Positions 8,449 through 18,764 of a stretch of 64,000 nt of DNA are shown one piece after another (positions within the stretch are counted from its first letter, which is position 1; every line of letters starts with the position of its first letter). This DNA is from CAG-103 sp905215475 (lineage in GTDB: Bacteria > Bacillota > Clostridia > Oscillospirales > Oscillospiraceae). The notes beneath the pieces are model-generated. The model searched no databases and was not told the DNA's origin. It saw nothing but the letters and a program-made list of their open reading frames with translations. The stretch lies in NCBI GenBank assembly GCA_905215475.1, contig CAJMPW010000002.1:189796-253795 (forward strand). Reading direction: 5' to 3'. The translations under genes were made by a program, and so were the position numbers.

Positions 8449-9588
8449 ATGAACATCGGACTTCTTGGTTTTGGCGTTGTCGGCAGAGGCATTTACGATA
8501 TGCTTGCCAACCGGGACGATATCCGCGCAGCGTGGGTGCTGTGCCGGCGCGATCTCGGCGAGCTGACCGCCAAGACCACGTATGATATCCAGGACATTCT
8601 CAGCGACCCCGCGGTGGACACCGTCGTGGAGGTCATGGGCGGTCTGCACCCGGCGTATGAGTACGTAGCGGCTGCGCTGCGCGCCGGAAAGAACGTGGTG
8701 TCCTCGAACAAATACCTCATGTGCCGCTACTATGACGAGCTCAACGCGCTCGCCAGGGAGCACGGCGCGGCGCTGCGGTGCACGGCGGCGGTCGGCGGCG
8801 GCATCCCGTGGCTCACGAACCTCGAAAAGGCCGCGCGCGCCAACCACATCTCCCGCGTCTGGGGCATCCTCAACGGCACGACCAACTACATCATGGACGC
8901 GATGCACCACAGCGATGTGGACTTTGCCGACGTGCTCGCGCAGGCGCAGGCGCTCGGCTATGCCGAGGCCGACCCCTCGGCCGACATCGACGGACTGGAC
9001 ATCCAGCGCAAGCTGATCCTGTCCGCAAACGTCGCCTTCGGCGTGTCGCTGCACGAGGCGGACGTGCCGGTATTCGGCATCCGCAACGTGCGCAAGGCAG
9101 ACATCGCGCGCTTTCAGGCGCACGGCTGCACGTGCAAGCTGATCGCCACCGCCGAACAGCGCGGCGGCAGCATCAGCGCCTACGTCGAGCCGACGCTGCT
9201 CGGCAGCGATGCGCTCGAGGCCGCCGTGCCCGCGAACTTCAACCTCATCAGCATGGACGGCGAGCGTATGGGCGTGCAGAGCTTCTTCGGTCAGGGCGCG
9301 GGGCGCTACCCGACTGCCTACAACGTCGTGCAGGATCTGGTGGACATCACGCGCGGCGTGCACGCCTTCTACACCGATTCCTTCGTTCCGGCCGTGCCGG
9401 ACAATGCCGGCGTGCAGCACCGCTACTATGTGCGCACGCGCGCCGCGCTGCCGGAGCTGGCCGCCCTCGCCGAGGGCGACTGGGAGGGCGCGCTCATCAC
9501 GCAGCCCATCCCCGTGAGCCGGATGCACGCGCTCATGGCGCAGGCGCTCGGGCAGGACGGTGAGAGCTTCTTTGCCGCGCTGCAATAA
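8449..9588 (+). CDS. hom: Homoserine dehydrogenase
   Basis: The enzyme reduces aspartate semialdehyde to homoserine, the branch point to threonine and methionine. A Rossmann GFGVVG lies at residues 7-12. The catalytic domain carries GGGIP near 117 and an ILNGTTNYI segment near 140. At 379 residues it is shorter than the roughly 430-residue Bacillus form: only about 65 residues follow the catalytic domain, so a full regulatory ACT domain seems absent. It leads an operon with aspartokinase and aspartate-semialdehyde dehydrogenase, with the next gene's AAGGAGG overlapping its stop codon. Confidence 0.93.
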   Translation: MNIGLLGFGVVGRGIYDMLANRDDIRAAWVLCRRDLGELTAKTTYDIQDILSDPAVDTVVEVMGGLHPAYEYVAAALRAGKNVVSSNKYLMCRYYDELNALAREHGAALRCTAAVGGGIPWLTNLEKAARANHISRVWGILNGTTNYIMDAMHHSDVDFADVLAQAQALGYAEADPSADIDGLDIQRKLILSANVAFGVSLHEADVPVFGIRNVRKADIARFQAHGCTCKLIATAEQRGGSISAYVEPTLLGSDALEAAVPANFNLISMDGERMGVQSFFGQGAGRYPTAYNVVQDLVDITRGVHAFYTDSFVPAVPDNAGVQHRYYVRTRAALPELAALAEGDWEGALITQPIPVSRMHALMAQALGQDGESFFAALQ

Positions 9589-9598
9589 GGAGGACACC

Positions 9599-10909
9599 AT
9601 GCTCAAGGTTGCAAAATTCGGCGGCTCGTCAATGGCGGACGCCAGGCAGTTTGAAAAGGTGCGCGACATCGTGCGCGCCGCCCCCGCGCGCAGGGTCGTC
9701 GTCGTGTCCGCCGCCGGAAAGCGCGACGCGGACGACCACAAGCTCACAGACCTCCTCTACCTCTGCCACGCGCATTTGCAGTACGGCGTGAGCTGCGAGA
9801 GCATCTTTCAGATGATCTGCGAGCGCTACATCGCCATCCGCGATGCGTGCGGGCTGAGCGTCGACATCGAGGCCGAGCTCGACGTGCTGCGCCAGCAGCT
9901 GCGCAGCGGCATCTCGGAGGAGGAGCTTGTGTCGCGCGGCGAATATTTCTCCGCCCTGCTCATGGCGGACTACCTCGGCTACTCGTTTCTCGACGCGGAA
10001 CTGTGGGTGCGCTTCCGCTTTGACGGCACGATCGACAAGGAGGCGTCCTACGCCGCACTGCAGCGGCTGGCCGAGGGGCGCAGGGTCGTCATCCCCGGCT
10101 TTTACGGCGTGACGCCCGACGGCAAGATCCGCACCTTCTCCCGCGGCGGCAGCGACATCACCGGTGCGCTCGCGGCGGCGGCGCTCAATGCCGATGTGTA
10201 TGAAAACTGGACGGACGTGTCCGGCATCCTCATGGCAGACCCGCGCATCGTGCCCGATCCGCTGCCAATCGAGCGCATCACGTATAACGAGCTGCGCGAG
10301 CTGAGCTTCGTCGGCGCGCAGGTGCTGCACGAGGGGACGGTGTTTCCCGTGCGCGAGAAAAACATCCCGCTCAACATCCGCAACACCAATGACCCCGACC
10401 ACCCCGGCACGCTCATCATGGAGTCGTTTGACGACGTGGACGACGGGCGGCTCATCACCGGCATCGCGGGCAAGAAAAACTACTCCATCATCACCATCGC
10501 CAAGACCGGTATGTCCTCGAGCGTGGGCGCGTTCCGGCAGGTGTTCGAGGTGTTCGAGCGCAACGGTGTGAGCATCGAGTATGCCCCCAGCGGCATCGAC
10601 TGCCTGTCGCTGGTCGTGCCGAGCGAGAAGATCGCCCCGTGCCTGTATTCCGTGCTCGGCGAGCTGGAAAAGCAGCTCAAGCCGGATCATCTGCACGTGA
10701 CGGAGAACATCTCCATCGTCGCGGCCGTCGGCCGGAAGATGGTGTTCCGCCCCGGCACGTCGGGCCGCATCTTCGCCGCCCTCGGCGAGCACGGCATCAA
10801 CATCCGCATGATCTCGCAGGGACCGGACGAGCTCAACATCATCGTCGGCGTGGACACAAAGGATTTTGCCCCCGCCATTCAGGTCCTGTATAACAGCTTT
10901 GTGAAGTAA
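9599..10909 (+). CDS. Aspartate kinase
   Basis: Aspartokinase phosphorylates aspartate in the first step of lysine, threonine and methionine synthesis. The 436-residue protein begins MLKVAKFGGSS with the kinase signature at residues 5-10. It carries a GGSDITGALAA nucleotide-binding segment near 185, and two C-terminal ACT modules fill residues of about 295-436. The start at 9599 is preferred to an upstream in-frame ATG because AAGGAGG lies seven bases before it. Which feedback inhibitor it senses cannot be told from sequence. Confidence 0.93.
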   Translation: MLKVAKFGGSSMADARQFEKVRDIVRAAPARRVVVVSAAGKRDADDHKLTDLLYLCHAHLQYGVSCESIFQMICERYIAIRDACGLSVDIEAELDVLRQQLRSGISEEELVSRGEYFSALLMADYLGYSFLDAELWVRFRFDGTIDKEASYAALQRLAEGRRVVIPGFYGVTPDGKIRTFSRGGSDITGALAAAALNADVYENWTDVSGILMADPRIVPDPLPIERITYNELRELSFVGAQVLHEGTVFPVREKNIPLNIRNTNDPDHPGTLIMESFDDVDDGRLITGIAGKKNYSIITIAKTGMSSSVGAFRQVFEVFERNGVSIEYAPSGIDCLSLVVPSEKIAPCLYSVLGELEKQLKPDHLHVTENISIVAAVGRKMVFRPGTSGRIFAALGEHGINIRMISQGPDELNIIVGVDTKDFAPAIQVLYNSFVK

Positions 10910-10925
10910 GAAAGGAAGTTCAGAT

Positions 10926-11933
10926 ATGAAGCAGTATCGTGTTGCCATCCTCGGTGCAAGCGGCGCCGTGGGTCAGGAAATGATGAAGATCCTCGCCGAG
11001 CGCAGCTTCCCCGTCGGGGAGCTGCACCTGCTCGCAAGCGCCCGCTCGGCCGGCAAGGTCGTGTCGTGGCAGGGACGGGACATCGTCGTCGAGGAGGCGA
11101 CGGACGCCGCCTTCGCCGGCATGGACATCGTCCTCGGCGCGGCGGAAAACGACATCGCCGAGCGTTTTGCCCCCGCGATCGTGCGCTCCGGCGCCGTGTT
11201 CGTGGATAACTCCTCGGCCTTCCGTCTCGACCCGAACGTGCCGCTCGTCGTGCCGGAGATCAACCCCGGCGACGTGAAGCTGCACCACGGCATCATCGCA
11301 AACCCCAACTGCTCGACCACCATCACGCTCACGGCCATCAACGCGCTGCGCAAGCTCTCGCCCATCCACAGCATGGTCGTCTCGACATATCAGGCCGTGT
11401 CCGGCGCGGGCGCCGGCGGCCCGATCGAGCTGCAAAACGAGGTCGACGCCCTGCGCGACGGCAAGGCCTACGCGCCGAAGGTGTTCTCGCACCAGATCGC
11501 CTACAACGTCATCCCGCAGATCGGCGGCGAGCAGTGCGACGGCTACACCTCCGAGGAGATGAAGCTCCAGAACGAGGGCCGCAAGATCCTGCACCTGCCG
11601 GACATGAACGTGGCGTGCACCTGTGTGCGCGTGCCCGTCGTGCGCAGCCACTCCATCTCCGCCGCCGTGCACTTCGCGCACCACATCTCCGTGGACGAGG
11701 CGCGCGCGGCCATCGCCGCCGCTCCCGGCTGCCGCCTTGTGGACGATCTCGACGCGCTGCAATATCCCATGCCGCTCGACACGTCGGATCAGGATCTCGT
11801 GTTCGTTGGCCGCATCCGTCCCGACCTGACCGATCCCAACGGTCTGTGTCTCTGGTGCTGCGGCGATCAGGTGCGCAAGGGCGCAGCCACCAACTGCGTG
11901 CAGATCGCAGAGCTGCTGATCCAGAACGCCTGA
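10926..11933 (+). CDS. asd: Aspartate-semialdehyde dehydrogenase
   Basis: It reduces aspartyl phosphate to aspartate semialdehyde, the shared precursor of lysine (and so of diaminopimelate for the wall), threonine and methionine. The 335 residues show GASGAVG at 10-16 for NADP binding and the catalytic cysteine C129 in NPNCST. An SGAGAGG segment follows near 158. An AAAGGAAG site precedes the ATG. It ends the hom-ask-asd operon and is followed by a long hairpin. Confidence 0.95.
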   Translation: MKQYRVAILGASGAVGQEMMKILAERSFPVGELHLLASARSAGKVVSWQGRDIVVEEATDAAFAGMDIVLGAAENDIAERFAPAIVRSGAVFVDNSSAFRLDPNVPLVVPEINPGDVKLHHGIIANPNCSTTITLTAINALRKLSPIHSMVVSTYQAVSGAGAGGPIELQNEVDALRDGKAYAPKVFSHQIAYNVIPQIGGEQCDGYTSEEMKLQNEGRKILHLPDMNVACTCVRVPVVRSHSISAAVHFAHHISVDEARAAIAAAPGCRLVDDLDALQYPMPLDTSDQDLVFVGRIRPDLTDPNGLCLWCCGDQVRKGAATNCVQIAELLIQNA

Positions 11934-11975
11934 AAAGCGAAAATGCCGCAAAATGGCCGGTGTTCGTAAGGCAGC

Positions 11976-12015
11976 GAACAGCCACAGCAGTTTGCACTGC
12001 TGTGGCTGTTCTTGT
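11976..12015 (+). terminator. Long hairpin terminator after asd
   Basis: A perfect 16-bp stem (arms 11976-11991 and 11996-12011) with a four-base loop is followed by a weak T-rich tail. The bases just before it, GTTCGTAAGGCAG, recur nearly unchanged before the minus-strand terminator at 12630-12666. Confidence 0.7.
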
Positions 12016-12132
12016 AGTTTATCCGGCCATATGATACCATGGAGCCGAACTCACCTGCAAATCGGGATTTATCGAACAGATAACGAGGGCGCACTTCTAT
12101 GCACCGTTCGGTGTAGTGCATTACGCGCGGAA

Positions 12133-12179
12133 CTTGGCTCTCCCTTTGGGAGAGCTGTCGGCGCAGCCGACTGAGAGGG
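12133..12179 (+). repeat. Left inverted end of the DUF559 element
   Basis: Starts CTTGGCTCTCCC and ends GACTGAGAGGG. Stem 1 is CTCTCCC-TTT-GGGAGAG. Stem 2 is GTCGGC-GCA-GCCGAC. Confidence 0.9.
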
Positions 12180-12185
12180 AAAAAC

Positions 12186-12566
12186 ATGACCATACCAAAG
12201 GACAACAGTCAACTGGAAAACGCCCGGCGGTTACGCAGGGAGATGACACCCCACGAACGAAAGCTATGGTATCTTTTCCTCCGCAAATATCCGGTGAAGA
12301 TTTATAAACAGCGAATCATCGGGAGATTTATCGTAGACTTTTATTGTGCTTCTGCCAAGTTAGTTATTGAATTGGATGGTTCTCAACACTATGAGCCCCA
12401 GGGGATGGCCTATGATTCTGAGCGTTCCGCATTTTTGACAGCGCTTGGATTGGAGGTCCTGCGTTTTTCCAACCGAGATGTTGATATGGATTTTCGCGGC
12501 GTGTGCACACAAATTGATATCACCATTCAAAAACGCCTGCAAGCCCCTCTCAGTCACCTTCGGTGA
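12186..12566 (+). CDS. DUF559 endonuclease-like protein
   Basis: This 126-residue protein belongs to DUF559, a family with the PD-(D/E)XK nuclease fold related to very-short-patch-repair endonucleases. The candidate active-site residues are D51 in VDFYC and E62/D64 in VIELDG, with QH shortly after, which fits the D-ExK-like core. The N-terminal RRLRREMTPHERKLWYLFLR stretch is typical of the family. The GC content is lower than that of its neighbours. It has no partner gene, and its ribosome binding site and last nine codons lie inside the flanking inverted repeats. Activity and substrate are unknown. Confidence 0.85.
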   Translation: MTIPKDNSQLENARRLRREMTPHERKLWYLFLRKYPVKIYKQRIIGRFIVDFYCASAKLVIELDGSQHYEPQGMAYDSERSAFLTALGLEVLRFSNRDVDMDFRGVCTQIDITIQKRLQAPLSHLR

Positions 12567-12591
12567 CAGCTCTCCCAGAGGGAGAGCCAAG
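12545..12591 (-). repeat. Right inverted end of the DUF559 element
   Basis: The reverse complement matches the left end at 41 of 47 positions. In stem 2 the changes are paired (GTCACC-GAA-GGTGAC), so the hairpin is kept. Confidence 0.9.
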
Positions 12592-12629
12592 GGGGCCGCT
12601 GCAACTGTGCCGTATGTCATAATAGCATA

Positions 12630-12666
12630 AAGAAACGGAGCGCATCCGCACTGATGCGCTCCGTTA
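12630..12666 (-). terminator. Terminator of the M16 peptidase gene
   Basis: On the minus strand a 12-bp stem (AACGGAGCGCAT and complement) is followed by TTTCTTT, about 45 bases after the peptidase stop. Confidence 0.75.
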
Positions 12667-12709
12667 ACTGTCTTACGAACGCCCCGCTAAGCTTCCGCGG
12701 CGTTTTTTG

Positions 12710-13957
12710 TTATCCCTTGAGCAGCTGCTCGTATTCCTCCTGCGGGCGCAGGCGGCCGACCGCCGAAAACGACATACGGTCAAAGTCCAGCGTCTCACGC
12801 GCGAGACCGAGGATGTCCTCACAGGTGACGGCATCGTAGCGCGCGAGCACCTCATCCGCCGAGAGCACCCGGCCGAGGTAGAGCTCGGAGTAGCCGAGCT
12901 TATTCATGCGCGCGGCGGTGGATTCCTCCGCCATGAGCACGCTCGCGTGCACCTGTTCGCGCGCACGGTCGAGCTCCGTCTGCGTGACGCCGTCGTTGCG
13001 CAGGCGCACGAGCTCGTCGCGGATGAGCGCAAGGGCGCGCTGCTCCGTCTCGCGGCCGACGGCAGTGGAGACGGCAAACATACCGCAGTCGAGAAAGCCC
13101 GCCGTGTAGCTGTACACGGCGTAGCAGAGCCCGTTTTTCTCGCGCACGGTCTGAAACAGGCGCGAGGACATATTGCCGCCGAGGATAGACGAGAGCAGCG
13201 CCATGGTAAAGCGCGCCTCCGACCCCGTCGGCAGTCCGGGAAAGCCGATGCTGATCTGATTTTGCTCGATGGCCTTGCGCTTGAGCGTAAAGGCCGGGGT
13301 GTAGCTGCCGCGGCGCATCGTGAGATCCGGCCGCGCGGGCAGCCACGAAAAGTGCGCCGCCAGATGCGCAAGGTTCTCTTCCGTAAAGCTGCCAGACACG
13401 GCCACGACGATGCGCGGCTCGATGTAGTGCGCAAGCTGAAACGCGCGCAGCTGCGCCCCCGTCAGCCGCTCGATCGTGGCCGGACGGCCGAGCACCGGAC
13501 GCCCGAGCGTGCCGGGAAAGGCCGCGCCGATGAGCCGCTCCGTGACCAGATCCTCCGGCGTGTCGGCATACATATCCATTTCCTCGCGGATGACGCCGCG
13601 CTCGTTGGCCACGTCCGCCTCGGCAAAGTTCGAGGTGAAGAGCATCTCAGCCAGCAGGTCGCCCGCGCGGTCAAGGTGCTCGTCGAGCACGCGCGCATAG
13701 TAGCACGTGCCCTCGCGCGTGGTGTAGGCGTTTACCTGACCGCCGATGGCGTCCATGCGCTCTGCCAGCTCCGAGGCGGTGTGCTGCGCCGTCCCCTTGA
13801 AGAGCATATGCTCGATGAAGTGCGCGCTGCCGGCATTGCTCGGCGACTCGTAGCGCGAGCCGACGCCGATCCACACGCCGATGGCCGCCGAGCGCACGTG
13901 CGGCATATGCTCATAGACCATGCGCACGCCGTTCGGCAGCGTTCGTTTTTCGTACAT
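12710..13957 (-). CDS. M16-family (insulinase-like) zinc peptidase
   Basis: The protein has 415 residues from the start at 13957. The inverted zinc motif HFIEH is at about 46-50, with the third ligand glutamate expected near residue 126 in VIREEMDMY. It resembles the processing-peptidase-like proteins (YmxG/PqqL group) that lie just downstream of pnp in many Firmicutes. Its substrate is unknown. The ATG at 13957 begins the conserved MYEKRTLPNG segment and has a GGGGGG-type site upstream. A pnp terminator lies only about 20 bases before the start, so expression probably depends on readthrough or an unseen promoter. Confidence 0.85.
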   Translation of the reverse strand: MYEKRTLPNGVRMVYEHMPHVRSAAIGVWIGVGSRYESPSNAGSAHFIEHMLFKGTAQHTASELAERMDAIGGQVNAYTTREGTCYYARVLDEHLDRAGDLLAEMLFTSNFAEADVANERGVIREEMDMYADTPEDLVTERLIGAAFPGTLGRPVLGRPATIERLTGAQLRAFQLAHYIEPRIVVAVSGSFTEENLAHLAAHFSWLPARPDLTMRRGSYTPAFTLKRKAIEQNQISIGFPGLPTGSEARFTMALLSSILGGNMSSRLFQTVREKNGLCYAVYSYTAGFLDCGMFAVSTAVGRETEQRALALIRDELVRLRNDGVTQTELDRAREQVHASVLMAEESTAARMNKLGYSELYLGRVLSADEVLARYDAVTCEDILGLARETLDFDRMSFSAVGRLRPQEEYEQLLKG

Positions 13958-13976
13958 AGTGTGCTGTGCCCCCCTG

Positions 13977-14010
13977 AAAAAATGGGCGGAGTGTCGCTGC
14001 ACCCCGCCCA
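13977..14010 (-). terminator. Terminator after pnp
   Basis: On the minus strand a 10-bp GC-rich stem (one G-U pair) is followed by six T, 23 bases past the pnp stop. Confidence 0.85.
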
Positions 14011-14032
14011 CACAGTTGTGCTGATATCGAGA

Positions 14033-16156
14033 TTACATGAGACCCTTCTCGCGCATCGCGTCCTTACGGGACAGGTCGATGCGGCCGCGGTCGTCAACGT
14101 TCATGACCTTGACCCAGGTCATGTCGCCGATCTTGAGCACGTCCTCGACCTTCTCGGTGCGCTTGAACTCAAGATCCTTGATCTTGACGAGACCGTCCTT
14201 GCCCGGAGCCAGCTCGACCCATGCGCCGAACTCGCTGCGGATGTTGGAGACCTTGCCGTAGTACAGCTCGCCGACCTCGGGCTCAAAGACGATGTTCTCG
14301 ATGGTCTGGCGCGCGGCGCGGCAGGCCTCGATGTCCTCGGAGGCGATGAAGATGGAGCCGTCGTCCTCGATGTCGATCTTGCAGCCGGTGTCGGCGCAGA
14401 TCTTCTGGATGACCTTGCCGCCGGAGCCGATGACCTCGCGGATCTTGTCGGGGTTGATCTTCATCTGGATCATCTTCGGGGCGGAATCCGCCAGCTCCTT
14501 GCGCGGCTCGGCGATCGCCTTGAGCATGATCTCGTCGAGGATCTGGAAGCGCGCCTCGCGCGTCATGCGGAACGCCTCCTTGACGATCTCGTGCTTGAGG
14601 CCGTCGTTCTTCAGATCCATCTGGATGGCGGTGATGCCGTCCTTCGTGCCGGCGACCTTGAAGTCCATCTCGCCGTGGAAGTCCTCAACGCCCTGAATGT
14701 CGATGAAGGTGGTAAAGTCGTCGCCGTCCTGGATCAGGCCGCAGGAGATGCCGGCGACCGGCGCCTTGATGGGCACGCCGGCGTCCATGAGCGCGAGCGT
14801 GGAGCCGCAGATGGAGCCCTGCGACGTCGAGCCGTTGGACGAGAGCACCTCGGACACCACGCGGATGGCGTACGGGAACTCCTCGACCGGCGGGATGACG
14901 CACTGCAGCGCCTTCTCAACGAGCGCGCCGTGGCCGTACTCGCGGCGGTTGGTGCTGCGGGCGGCGCGGGCGTCACCGGTGGAGTACGGCGGCATATTGT
15001 AGTGGTGCATGAAGCGCTTTTCTTCCTCTTCCCAGATGGTGTCGAGCTTCTGCGCCATGGACAGCGTGGCAAGCGTGGCAATGGACAGCACCTGCGTCTG
15101 GCCGCGGGTGAACAGGCCCGAGCCGTGCACGCGCGGGATCACGCCGACCTCGGCATCGAGCGGGCGGATCTCGTTCATCTTGCGGCCGTCAACGCGGTGA
15201 CCGGCGAGCAGCCACTTCTTGACGATCTTCTTCTGCATCTTGTAGAGGATCTCGTCCATGAACTGCATCATGTCCGGATGCTCGTCGAGATATTTCTCCT
15301 GCACGGCGGCGATCCACTCGTTCACGCGCGCCTCGCGCACGTTCTTGTCGTCGGTGTCCATGCAGTACTCCATGGCCTCCATCTCGTTGGCGCACAGGAG
15401 GTCGAACAGCTCCTCGTCAAAGGAGGCGTGCTCGTACTCGAACTTCGGCTTGCCGATCTCGCTGACCATCTTGTCGATGAGGTCGAGCACGGGCTGCAGA
15501 TGCGCATGCGCCTGCACGATGCCCTCGTACATGACGTCGTCCGGCACCTGATCGGCCTCGGACTCGATCATGACGATCTTCTTGTGGGTGGCGGCGATGG
15601 TGGTGATCATGCGGTTGGTCTTGCGCTGCTCCTGCGTGGGGTTGAAGAGGTACTTCTCCCCGTCCCAGCCGAGGACGATGCCGGCGATGGGGCCGTTGAA
15701 CGGCACGTCGGAAATGCTCACCGCGGCGCTCGCGCCGATCATGGCGGTGATCTCCGGGCTGCAGTCACGGTCGACGGACAGCACCTCGCAGGCGATGATG
15801 ACGTCGTTGCGCAGGTCGCTCGGGAAGAGCGGGCGCATCGGGCGGTCGATCAGGCGGCTGGCCAGCACGGCGGGCAGGCTGGGCTTGCCCTCGCGGCGCA
15901 TGAAGCTGCCGGGGATGCGGCCGACGGCGTAGAGCTTCTCATTGAAGTCCACGGACAGCGGGAAGTAATCCACACCGTCCTTCGGGCGGGCGGAAGCCGT
16001 GCACGTGACGAGCACGGTCGTCTCGCCGTAGCTGACGAGGACGGCGGAGTTGCACAGCTCGGCGAGCTTGCCGGTCTCCATCACGAGGGGACGGCCTTCG
16101 TACTCGATCTCGTAGCGCTTGTAGTTGGGGAACTGCTTGTGCGTGGTGATGATCAT
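14033..16156 (-). CDS. pnp: Polynucleotide phosphorylase
   Basis: PNPase is a 3'-5' phosphorolytic exoribonuclease of mRNA decay. The 707 residues contain two RNase PH domains joined by a helical linker. A KH domain follows with the IGSGGK loop near residue 570, then an S1 domain starting at GELYYGKVSN near 625. The first RNase PH domain contains a MRREGKPS segment near 80. The start at 16156 follows AAAGGAGCACC and is preferred to an in-frame upstream ATG. It lies downstream of rpsO, the standard bacterial order, with a terminator-like hairpin between them. Confidence 0.97.
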   Translation of the reverse strand: MIITTHKQFPNYKRYEIEYEGRPLVMETGKLAELCNSAVLVSYGETTVLVTCTASARPKDGVDYFPLSVDFNEKLYAVGRIPGSFMRREGKPSLPAVLASRLIDRPMRPLFPSDLRNDVIIACEVLSVDRDCSPEITAMIGASAAVSISDVPFNGPIAGIVLGWDGEKYLFNPTQEQRKTNRMITTIAATHKKIVMIESEADQVPDDVMYEGIVQAHAHLQPVLDLIDKMVSEIGKPKFEYEHASFDEELFDLLCANEMEAMEYCMDTDDKNVREARVNEWIAAVQEKYLDEHPDMMQFMDEILYKMQKKIVKKWLLAGHRVDGRKMNEIRPLDAEVGVIPRVHGSGLFTRGQTQVLSIATLATLSMAQKLDTIWEEEEKRFMHHYNMPPYSTGDARAARSTNRREYGHGALVEKALQCVIPPVEEFPYAIRVVSEVLSSNGSTSQGSICGSTLALMDAGVPIKAPVAGISCGLIQDGDDFTTFIDIQGVEDFHGEMDFKVAGTKDGITAIQMDLKNDGLKHEIVKEAFRMTREARFQILDEIMLKAIAEPRKELADSAPKMIQMKINPDKIREVIGSGGKVIQKICADTGCKIDIEDDGSIFIASEDIEACRAARQTIENIVFEPEVGELYYGKVSNIRSEFGAWVELAPGKDGLVKIKDLEFKRTEKVEDVLKIGDMTWVKVMNVDDRGRIDLSRKDAMREKGLM

Positions 16157-16290
16157 GGTTCTGGTGCTCCTTTCTTTTGTCAGCGGAAACGCCAGAGCCA
16201 GCACTTGCATCCGCGTCCCATACGCGATGGGGCGCAGATTCAAATACTGGGCAGCGGCGCTCCCGAAAGATGAACATTCGGGCGCGGACG

Positions 16291-16331
16291 AAAAAAGCAG
16301 GGGGACAATATGAAATTATCCCCCTGCTTTC
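16291..16331 (-). terminator. Hairpin terminator between rpsO and pnp
   Basis: On the minus strand two arms with the GCAGGGGGA core pair around a short AT-rich loop, followed by six T. It probably limits rpsO transcripts reading into pnp. Confidence 0.8.
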
Positions 16332-16361
16332 AAACGTTCATACCCTTCGGAAAAGCCGAAC

Positions 16362-16628
16362 TTACTTGCGGATGTTCAGCTTTGCAATGATCGCACGATA
16401 ACGCTCGATGTCCTTCTTGGCGAGGTAGTCGAGCAGACGGCGGCGCTTACCGACCATCTTGTACATACCCAGACGGCTGTGCTTGTCGTTCGGGTGCACC
16501 TTCAGGTGCTCGGTGAGCTGACGGATGCGCTCGGTGAGGATGGCGATCTGGACCTCCGGCGAGCCGGTGTCGCCCTCGTGCGTCTTGTTGGCTTCGATGA
16601 CTGCGGTCTTTTCGGTCTTGGTGATCAT
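16362..16628 (-). CDS. rpsO: Ribosomal protein S15
   Basis: S15 binds 16S rRNA in the central domain of the small subunit. The 88-residue length is exact for the family, with the conserved THEGDTGSPEVQIAILTERI segment at residues 16-35 and the DKHSRLGM and KRRRLLDYL segments later. AAAGGAA precedes the ATG. A leader of about 100 bases with two GC-rich hairpins separates it from its promoter, room for the autoregulation by S15 known in other bacteria. Confidence 0.98.
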   Translation of the reverse strand: MITKTEKTAVIEANKTHEGDTGSPEVQIAILTERIRQLTEHLKVHPNDKHSRLGMYKMVGKRRRLLDYLAKKDIERYRAIIAKLNIRK

Positions 16629-16733
16629 GATGATACATTCCTTTCTTTATTTCGTATCCGCTGGCGCAGAACCGGGCGGAAAGGAACCGCTGCGAAGCGG
16701 CCAGACCCCGGATCCGGGCACATGGACTGTCTT

Positions 16734-16762
16734 ACAATAGCACATCGCGGCGCGCTTGTAAA
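16734..16762 (-). promoter_or_regulatory. Promoter of rpsO
   Basis: On the minus strand TTTACA (16757-16762) and TATTGT (16734-16739) are 17 bases apart. Confidence 0.6.
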
Positions 16763-16765
16763 GAT

Positions 16766-18592
<1,827 letters not shown>

Positions 18593-18653
18593 TTTGCACA
18601 CTTCCTCAAAGAGAATCACATATTTTTAGATATTTCTGTTTGCACAAATTTGC

Positions 18654-18682
18654 ATTTTAGCATGGAAAACCTGATATTGCAA
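18654..18682 (-). promoter_or_regulatory. Promoter of typA
   Basis: On the minus strand TTGCAA (18677-18682), 17 bases, TAAAAT (18654-18659). Confidence 0.7.
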
Positions 18683-18694
18683 CACTTTTTCGTG

Positions 18695-18723
18695 TTTACA
18701 TTCCCCGAACGGCATGATAAAAT
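18695..18723 (+). promoter_or_regulatory. Promoter of the yfbR operon
   Basis: TTTACA (18695-18700), 17 bases, TAAAAT (18718-18723). It is divergent from the typA promoter 13 bases away. Confidence 0.7.
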
Positions 18724-18764
18724 GTGCCCAGATTGTAAATTTTCCGTTTTGAGGGGAGCAAACG

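Larger units (their letters stand above)
12133..12591 (+). mobile_element. Compact DUF559 element with 47-bp inverted ends
   Basis: The 459-bp unit consists of one DUF559 gene bounded by 47-bp inverted repeats that match at 41 positions. Each end folds into two adjacent hairpins. The left end supplies the GAGAGGGA ribosome binding site, and the right end supplies the last codons and the stop of the gene. Gene and repeats are therefore one unit. No target-site duplication is evident. Mobility is inferred from this architecture; transposition itself is not shown. Confidence 0.65.

Noticed and set aside
12707..16273. A 1188-codon plus-strand open frame across the M16 peptidase and pnp
   Set aside because: It is the antisense shadow of two well-conserved genes and resembles no protein family.
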